In this document: piece by piece, positions 1 to 4,397 of the stretch
Numbering within the stretch: the stretch's first letter is position 1
How the letters are laid out: each line of letters opens with the position of its first letter
NCBI GenBank assembly: GCA_002727735.1
Contig: PBXW01000005.1
Span: forward strand, 32-5,777
Source: Crocinitomicaceae bacterium
GTDB taxonomy: Bacteria > Bacteroidota > Bacteroidia > Flavobacteriales_D > Parvicellaceae
Direction of reading: 5' to 3'
DNA: 5,746 bases
Translations under genes and position numbers: made by a program
Notes under the pieces: model-generated
What the model was told of the DNA's origin: nothing
The model's input: only the letters and a program-made list of their open reading frames with translations
Database searches by the model: none

Positions 1-21
1 AGCGAAACCGGAGCTTAAAAA

Positions 22-123
22 ATGACTCTAATTTACAGAGGACAAAAGTACGTCCAAAACAAAGAAGTTGCTAAGAAGCAGCATAACGAACTAACTTACA
101 GAGGAAAAGCTTATACAAGCTAA
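22..123 (+). CDS. Short DUF4278-like YRG-repeat protein
   Basis: This 33-residue protein begins MTLIYRGQKY and contains the Tyr-Arg-Gly motif twice, at residues 5-7 and 26-28, each followed by a lysine-containing Gly-x-x-Tyr (GQKY, GKAY). That pattern matches the small cyanobacterial DUF4278 family, whose function is unknown to me. The ATG is well supported. An in-frame TAA lies two codons upstream (16-18), and a GGAG ribosome binding site at 10-13 sits 8 bases before the start. The gene ends with TAA at 121-123 and is followed closely by an intrinsic terminator, so it ends its transcript. The protein is basic, has no membrane segment and no cysteine, and is probably cytosolic. It may be the last gene of a unit that begins left of the window. 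Family assignment is from recalled motif, not from a search. Confidence 0.8.
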   Translation: MTLIYRGQKYVQNKEVAKKQHNELTYRGKAYTS

Positions 124-146
124 AACAATTCAAAATTAAAACAATG

Positions 147-174
147 AAAAAGCCACTTAAAGTGGTTTTTTTTT
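147..174 (+). terminator. Intrinsic terminator after the DUF4278-like gene
   Basis: The stem CCACT (153-157) pairs with AGTGG (161-165) around a TAA loop. It is extended by a G-U pair (152 with 166) and by the flanking A run at 147-151 against the T run. Nine consecutive T residues follow the stem (166-174). The position, 23 bases past the stop codon at 123, fits termination of the rightward transcript. The A run on the left makes it plausible in both directions, but no leftward gene lies close enough to need it. Confidence 0.85.
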
Positions 175-271
175 GTTTTAGTTTTGATAGTTTAGTCTTC
201 AATACTTTTATTTAAATTTATGAGCAATACATATTTCCTAATGTCCAATAAAGCTATCCTCAGATAATTGA

Positions 272-346
272 TAATTGAAATCAATCATTTACCAAATGTC
301 ATTAAACTAAGCTTTAAGAATTTCGATAGATGATTTATTTCAATTA
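272..346. repeat. Imperfect 20-bp inverted repeat with 35-base loop
   Basis: The left arm (272-291) and right arm (327-346) are complementary at 18 of 20 positions. They also have one T-G wobble (289 with 329) and one C-T mismatch (282 with 336). The arms are separated by 35 bases (292-326). An RNA copy would fold into a long hairpin, and as DNA the element is a spaced dyad. There is no T tract directly after the right arm, so it is not a normal intrinsic terminator. It lies 111 bases before the next start codon, so it could be a leader structure, an operator or part of a small RNA. It could also be a chance product of AT-rich sequence. Confidence 0.5.
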
Positions 347-457
347 AGATAAACTAATATAAGATTAAAAAATTAATTAAAAAACAAATTAAAATTAAAA
401 AAATCTTTCAAAAGAAGTAAAATAATATAGTTTGTAAAGACTTAACTAAAAGGTAAA

Positions 458-607
458 ATGGCAAATCAAAAACCATTATTCCAAGCTCCTTATGACATAA
501 AAGATGTGAGTGCTCTTTTTGCCATTGTTGCATTCGTTTTGATAATTTCTGCCATTGTTGGTAATAACCTTTTTGGCTTATTTCAGGATAATATAAATTT
601 TGGATAA
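458..607 (+). CDS. Small single-span membrane protein, function unknown
   Basis: This 49-residue protein starts MANQKPLFQAPYDIKD and continues into one strongly hydrophobic stretch, about residues 17-35, rich in Ala, Ile, Val and Phe. It ends with a short polar tail around residues 43-49. The ATG is the first start after an in-frame TAA at 443-445, and AAAGG at 449-453 lies 4 bases before it as a modest ribosome binding site. The single helix and short ends suggest an inner- or thylakoid-membrane miniprotein, perhaps a subunit or regulator of a larger complex. It lacks the ExxNxR motif of high-light-inducible chlorophyll-binding proteins, so I do not call it one. It stands alone, with about 290-330 bases without genes on both sides and no clear terminator just after it. 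I do not recognise the family. Confidence 0.72.
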   Translation: MANQKPLFQAPYDIKDVSALFAIVAFVLIISAIVGNNLFGLFQDNINFG

Positions 608-744
608 ATAATTTCTCTCCTTTAAAGAAAGCAGAAAAATAATAATAAAATTTTCAATAATTCAAAAAATTTATTAGTGATAATAGTATTCATAAATTTA
701 CACTCTAATTTTAATAAACCTTTTTTATTTAGAAAAATTATTTT

Positions 745-769
745 AATCCTTGAATTTAATTTAAGGATT
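745..769. repeat. Hairpin-forming inverted repeat in the 608-894 gap
   Basis: AATCCTTGAA (745-754) pairs with TTTAAGGATT (760-769) around a 5-base loop, giving ten pairs including one G-T wobble. Only a short T stretch follows (TTT, then ATCAAG), so termination would be weak. It could still be the 3' end of the transcript from 458, whose stop lies 137 bases upstream. A second, weaker hairpin follows at 775-795 (AGTT, bulged G, ATCT paired with AGAT and AACT). The rest of the 608-894 gap is AT-rich, and I see no gene in it. Confidence 0.45.
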
Positions 770-844
770 TATCAAGTTGATCTAGTTAGATAACTGAAAA
801 TAAACTTATAAAAAATATAGGAAAATTTTTTTATCCCCATAATC

Positions 845-870
845 TTGTAAACTTTAAAAAAAAATATGCT
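845..870 (+). promoter_or_regulatory. Candidate promoter for the 895 gene
   Basis: TATGCT at 865-870 resembles a sigma-70 minus-10 box, and transcription would begin near 877, shortly before the ATG at 895. The best minus-35 candidate, TTGTAA at 845-850, is only 14 bases upstream, which is shorter than ideal. In sequence this AT-rich such matches arise easily by chance, so this is only a suggestion. Confidence 0.2.
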
Positions 871-894
871 AGATTTTTTTTAAATGTACATTTT

Positions 895-1236
895 ATGGAC
901 GAAAGAACTTTTTTAAAACATTTAGACGATGCAGATAAAGATTTAGACGCATTTCCTTTTTGGAGAATATTTAAAAAAGCTTGTGCTGATAATCCTATAA
1001 AAGGCATAAAAAAAATGACTCCAGGAAGACAAGCAGTAGTAATTCTATGGGAAGCCAATACTCAATATAGAGGCTCTGATGGAATATTAAGATCTATTCC
1101 GTTAGATGGAGATAATATTGAAGATAAGCTTCAGAAGTTAAAAGATGATCTTATTTCCCATTTCATGAATGAAGATATTGATGAAAAAGCTTTAAATAGA
1201 TTTTTCAAGTCGATTGTGAAAAAACTAATGAAATAA
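895..1236 (+). CDS. Hypothetical 113-residue soluble protein
   Basis: I do not recognise this protein. It is highly charged. The N-terminus (residues 1-20) is acidic, with repeated Asp. The middle (about 22-62) contains tryptophans at 23 and 52 and a segment reading NPIKGIKKMTPGRQAVV. The C-terminal third (about 74-113) looks helical and ends in a basic tail. There is no signal peptide or membrane segment, so it is probably cytosolic. The ATG at 895 is the only usual start in the frame, which stays open upstream to a TAG at 787-789 without another ATG, GTG or TTG. There is no clear ribosome binding site before it, because the preceding bases are mostly T and A. Amino-acid composition is protein-like, unlike the overlapping opposite-strand frame. 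Its stop is 2 bases from the stop of the convergent HExxH gene, and no terminator separates them. Confidence 0.72.
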   Translation: MDERTFLKHLDDADKDLDAFPFWRIFKKACADNPIKGIKKMTPGRQAVVILWEANTQYRGSDGILRSIPLDGDNIEDKLQKLKDDLISHFMNEDIDEKALNRFFKSIVKKLMK

Positions 1237-1238
1237 TA

Positions 1239-1997
1239 TTATTTCTGCTTTAAGCAATAATATTTGAAAGCATTCATTGTTTGTGACACGTCAAATTGAT
1301 TACCATATGCCTCAATTTCAAGTTCAATCTCATTCTTTTTTAAATCTGTATAAATTTCATTATTCAAATATTTGTAATAATAATTTTTAGGTTTCTTCAA
1401 ATCCAAACCTAGTAGAGATGGATAAGAGCCAAAACTTCCTCCCTTGCAAGATTGCGCGATATGAATCATTTCATGGCTTAAAAGATAAGAAAATTTAATG
1501 GTACCTTCTCTTAATATTTTTTCATTAATAATTAGCATTTTATCTTTATATATCCATTGTCCAGAAGGCTCGCTTTCTGGTAAATCTTTTATTAATATCT
1601 TAATTTCGTTTGAAAGAAGAGTTAATAAAGCTTTTTTGATGAAAACTTCATATTTTCTAGTTTTAATGGGATTTTTTATAAGCCTCTCAATTTCTTCAAT
1701 AGTTTTTGGAGGTTCATTTTGTAATTTCCTATATGTATACTTTATTTTGCCATTAACAACTACTTTCTTAGGGGAATTTTTTATATCAAATCTTTCTAAA
1801 ATTTTTAAAATTTTTGTTATGTTCCTGTTAGTTACATTTAATTCAGAAATCTTTTGAGATAGTAGATAATTAATTTCTTTCTTTTCATGATGGCTAATAC
1901 TATCAACGGCATTATTTTTGCTATTTATCTTTTTAATAAAAAAAATATCAAAAAAAATTGCAACTAATAAAATAAAATGAAAAGTCTTGTTAATCAA
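1239..1997 (-). CDS. Membrane-anchored HExxH putative zinc metalloprotease
   Basis: This 252-residue protein is encoded last in the pil operon, 28 bases after the pilC stop. Residues 4-20 are hydrophobic, with an Asp at 17, and look like an uncleaved signal anchor or signal peptide. Lys- and Glu-rich, probably helical sequence follows. The C-terminal part contains LLSHEMIHIAQSC, with HExxH at residues 175-179: two zinc-ligand histidines and the catalytic Glu 176. Downstream, an acidic helix reading ELEIEAYGNQ (225-234) could supply the third ligand, probably Glu 229 or a nearby Glu, as in gluzincin-type proteases. The only two cysteines, 184 and 248, could form a disulfide if the domain is extracytoplasmic. 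The start is TTG. An in-frame TAA lies two codons upstream (2001-2003), and the next Met is residue 154, beyond the anchor. No good ribosome binding site is visible. GC is low, about 25%. Zinc-protease character is inferred from motif; substrate and pilus role are unknown. Confidence 0.75.
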   Translation of the reverse strand: MINKTFHFILLVAIFFDIFFIKKINSKNNAVDSISHHEKKEINYLLSQKISELNVTNRNITKILKILERFDIKNSPKKVVVNGKIKYTYRKLQNEPPKTIEEIERLIKNPIKTRKYEVFIKKALLTLLSNEIKILIKDLPESEPSGQWIYKDKMLIINEKILREGTIKFSYLLSHEMIHIAQSCKGGSFGSYPSLLGLDLKKPKNYYYKYLNNEIYTDLKKNEIELEIEAYGNQFDVSQTMNAFKYYCLKQK

Positions 1998-2025
1998 AAT
2001 TTAAACTTTCGTCAATTCAAATCGT

Positions 2026-3288
2026 TTAACCGACAGTACTCATCATATTAAACATTGGTAAATACATGGCTACGAGAATAAAAGCAACAACAATAGCTAC
2101 AAAAACTATCATTAATGGCTCTAAGACAGAGGTTAGTGATTTAACACTAGTGGATACTTCATCTTCATAAAAATCTGCTAACTTATCAACCATTTCACTT
2201 AATTCTCCTGTTTCTTCACCAATTCTAAACATTGAGGTGAACATAATTGGTATAACTTTAACTTCCAAGGCTAATACCTTATAGATTGGTTGTCCCGCCT
2301 GAATCTCAGTATTCATTTTATCTGCAATCCTTTGAAATACCCTATTTCCTAATGTTCGTTTAGATATCATTAAAGCCTCTAATATTGGAACCCCTGCAGA
2401 ATTTAGAGAACTAAGAGTTCTGGAGAAATTAGCTAAACATGATTTAGTCACCAAATCTTTAGTAATAGGTAATTTAAGGAGCATGGAATCTTTCCAATTA
2501 ATAAATTTATTAGTTTTCATTTGCCTCTTAGCTAAAATAAATCCAACAATTAAAGCTGGTATTGATTTAATAAGAAATGATGGATCTTTTATAAGATTTG
2601 AAGCATCTACTAGAAATTGAGTTAAGGCAGGCAACTTAGTACCTGAAGAGGAATACATATCAGTAAATACAGGAATAACAAAAACAAGCATTACAATAAT
2701 TACTATCACAGTCAAAACAAAAATTGCTATTGGGTAAGTTAAAGCACTTTGAATTTGTCCTTTTATTTTTGAGAGACTTTCTAATAATTTTGCTTCTCTA
2801 TCTAAAACTTCTGGTAGAAGGCCTGCAGTTTCCCCTGCTGACACTAGAGCTAAATACATATCATCAAAAACATCTGGATGCTTTTCAAGAATTTCTTGTA
2901 AAGTAGCTCCTCTACTTATACCAATTGAGGCTTCTTTAAATACTGCTTTAAGTGTTTTATCATCACTGCTTTCAGATAAAATATTTAAAGCTTCCAACAG
3001 AGGAAGTCCTGTTCTTATCATTGAAGATAATTGTTTTGTTGCTACTGCCAGTGTTTTGGTAGAGGGAGGTTTAAGTCTTTTCCTTTTATTTTTTTTTCTT
3101 TTAGATTTTAAATTTTCAAACTGTTTATTTGGTTTTGTTCTTCTCTTTTTTATAGAATTCTCAGTTGCAATCAATTGATTTTTACTCAATTTTTCTTCAT
3201 TAATAGTTTCTGTCTTACCTATACTCAATTTACTAGCTTTTTCTAATTTAGCCCTTAGAGCAGGGTCGCTGATGAAGCTATATTCCAT
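2026..3288 (-). CDS. pilC: Type IV pilus inner-membrane platform protein PilC
   Basis: PilC (GspF family) is the polytopic inner-membrane protein on which the pilus is assembled, and it couples the PilB and PilT motors to pilin movement. At 420 residues it has normal length. Two GspF domains are visible, about residues 84-206 and 286-408. Each opens with a related segment (QLSSMIRTGLPLLEAL and TLSSLNSAGVPILEAL) and carries the family signature (SAGETAGLLPEVL at 150-162, RIGEETGELSEMV at 355-367). Membrane spans lie at about 187-208 and 391-412, with a weaker one near 242-253. The N-terminal cytoplasmic extension has an unusually basic stretch at 47-73, with 16 Lys or Arg in 27 residues, encoded partly by a run of nine A (3089-3097 as T on the plus strand). 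The ATG is 8 bases after the pilT stop. No close ribosome binding site is seen, so translation may be coupled. Confidence 0.96.
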   Translation of the reverse strand: MEYSFISDPALRAKLEKASKLSIGKTETINEEKLSKNQLIATENSIKKRRTKPNKQFENLKSKRKKNKRKRLKPPSTKTLAVATKQLSSMIRTGLPLLEALNILSESSDDKTLKAVFKEASIGISRGATLQEILEKHPDVFDDMYLALVSAGETAGLLPEVLDREAKLLESLSKIKGQIQSALTYPIAIFVLTVIVIIVMLVFVIPVFTDMYSSSGTKLPALTQFLVDASNLIKDPSFLIKSIPALIVGFILAKRQMKTNKFINWKDSMLLKLPITKDLVTKSCLANFSRTLSSLNSAGVPILEALMISKRTLGNRVFQRIADKMNTEIQAGQPIYKVLALEVKVIPIMFTSMFRIGEETGELSEMVDKLADFYEDEVSTSVKSLTSVLEPLMIVFVAIVVAFILVAMYLPMFNMMSTVG

Positions 3289-3296
3289 TTTTTGTA

Positions 3297-4397
3297 TTAA
3301 TCAAGATCTCCATTATCCTGATTATCTAAAAGTCCCTGAAGAACATTTGGTCTATTACATTTATAAAAAGCTTCTTCCTTTGTGATCAAACCCTGAAAAA
3401 CATTTTTTGATAGTGCTTGCTCTAAGGTTTGCATCCCATATTTTGCACCAACTTGTAATTGAGAATAAACTTGAGAAGACTTCGCTTCTCTTATCAAATT
3501 TGCAATAGCATTATTATTTACAAGAATTTCAGCTGCTAGTGTTCTTTTGTTATCTTTAGTTTTACATAGAGTTTGTGAAATAACACCAATCAAAGATCCT
3601 GACAATTGAACTCTTATTTGTTGTTGTTGAGAAGTTGGGAAAACGTCAATAATTCTATCAATAGTTTGAGAAGCCGAGGAAGTATGTAAGGTTCCCATAA
3701 CTAGATGTCCAGTTTCTGCAGCAGTTATTGCAAGGCTTATAGTTTCAAGATCTCTCATTTCACCAACTAAAATGATATCTGGATCTTCTCTAAGAGCTGA
3801 TCTTAAAGCCTTTGAGAATGATTTAGTATCTTCTCCAACTTCTCTCTGCCTTACGAGGCAGTTTTTATTTTCAAAAACAAATTCTATTGGGTCTTCAATA
3901 GTTAAGATATGGTGAGCATTATTAGCGTTAATCCAATCTATTGAACTAGCGAGAGTTGTAGTTTTTCCTGACCCGGTTGGTCCAGTAACTAACATTAAAC
4001 CTCTTGGTCTTTGCAATAGTTGTTGAACACTGTCAGGAAGTCCAATTTGAGAAAAACTTGGAATATCTGTATTTAGAGCTCTCATTACACAAGAAACTTT
4101 TCCCCGATCAAAGAAAATATTTAATCTGAATCTTGCTACACCGGCAAGTCCGTAGCTGCAATCGAGTTCCTTTTCATTAAAAAATACATTTAATTTATCT
4201 TCACCAAGAATTGTTTTCAAATCAGATATCAAATTCTCTTCTTTATATATTGATTCACTAGCAGGTAATATTGAGCCTTGAACTCTGAAATAGGGTACTG
4301 TGTCACCAGTCAAATGTAAATCTGATCCATTTCTGCGAACTAGATCAGACATTAAATTTGTAATTATCAAGTTTTGAGATGTCATTTTATCAATCAT
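3297..4397 (-). CDS. pilT: Type IV pilus retraction ATPase PilT
   Basis: PilT is the cytoplasmic hexameric ATPase that powers pilus retraction, needed for twitching motility and DNA uptake in bacteria that do these. The 366 residues are full length. The N-terminal domain includes GSDLHL (24-29). The ATPase core has Walker A GPTGSGKT (139-146), the Asp box around TIEDP (166-170), Walker B with DPDIILVGEMRD (205-216, catalytic Glu 213), and the His box ending TLHTSSA (His 231 and 238). The segment TIDRIIDVFP (245-254) and the following QQQQIR are typical of PilT rather than PilB. The PilT-specific C-terminal motif is present as AIANLIRE (297-304), where the usual form is AIRNLIRE, so Ala replaces the first Arg. 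There is no zinc tetracysteine, which also separates it from PilB. The first ATG overlaps the end of pilB by 8 bases. A second ATG at residue 5 (4385) is an alternative start without overlap. Confidence 0.96.
   Translation of the reverse strand: MIDKMTSQNLIITNLMSDLVRRNGSDLHLTGDTVPYFRVQGSILPASESIYKEENLISDLKTILGEDKLNVFFNEKELDCSYGLAGVARFRLNIFFDRGKVSCVMRALNTDIPSFSQIGLPDSVQQLLQRPRGLMLVTGPTGSGKTTTLASSIDWINANNAHHILTIEDPIEFVFENKNCLVRQREVGEDTKSFSKALRSALREDPDIILVGEMRDLETISLAITAAETGHLVMGTLHTSSASQTIDRIIDVFPTSQQQQIRVQLSGSLIGVISQTLCKTKDNKRTLAAEILVNNNAIANLIREAKSSQVYSQLQVGAKYGMQTLEQALSKNVFQGLITKEEAFYKCNRPNVLQGLLDNQDNGDLD

Larger units (their letters stand above)
124..457. other. AT-rich intergenic region without a gene
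   Basis: No credible coding frame is seen here. The left end holds the terminator at 147-174. The middle holds a long imperfect inverted repeat (272-346) and, overlapping its left edge, a tandem GATAATT pair at 263-276. The right part (361-430) is almost pure A and T. It contains several sequences resembling a sigma-70 minus-10 box, such as TAAAAT at 418-423 and TATAGT at 426-431, either of which could serve the small membrane-protein gene at 458. None can be singled out in such AT-rich sequence. A small RNA could start or end here, but I recognise no known cyanobacterial RNA family. Confidence 0.6.

Noticed and set aside
1..25. End of an upstream gene overlapping the DUF4278-like start
   Set aside because: One frame reads AKPELKK and stops at TGA (23-25), overlapping the ATG. 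Another reads SETGA and stops at 16-18. With only a handful of codons visible, neither can be claimed.
458..607. High-light-inducible (Hli) protein
   Set aside because: The small size and single helix fit, but the chlorophyll-binding ExxNxR motif is absent.
124..894. tRNA, CRISPR array or insertion sequence in the noncoding stretches
   Set aside because: There is no cloverleaf, no regularly spaced repeat and no transposase fragment. The sequence is simply AT-rich with two inverted repeats.
884..916. Ten-codon upstream ORF overlapping the start of the 113-residue gene
   Set aside because: It has an ATG at 884 but no ribosome binding site, and a frame this short is expected by chance.
831..1058. 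Leftward 75-codon open frame
   Set aside because: It lies mostly antisense to the 895-1236 gene. Its protein lacks any domain, and the rightward frame has the more natural composition.
1246..1256. TGCT-TTA-AGCA hairpin at the convergent junction as a terminator
   Set aside because: The stem is only four pairs and lacks a run of T on either strand.
1498..1857. Rightward 119-codon open frame
   Set aside because: It is fully antisense to the HExxH gene, which has a recognisable motif. The hydrophobic product reflects the Lys/Glu-rich frame on the other strand.
2724..2906. Rightward 60-codon open frame
   Set aside because: It is antisense to pilC, a certain gene, and has no features of its own.
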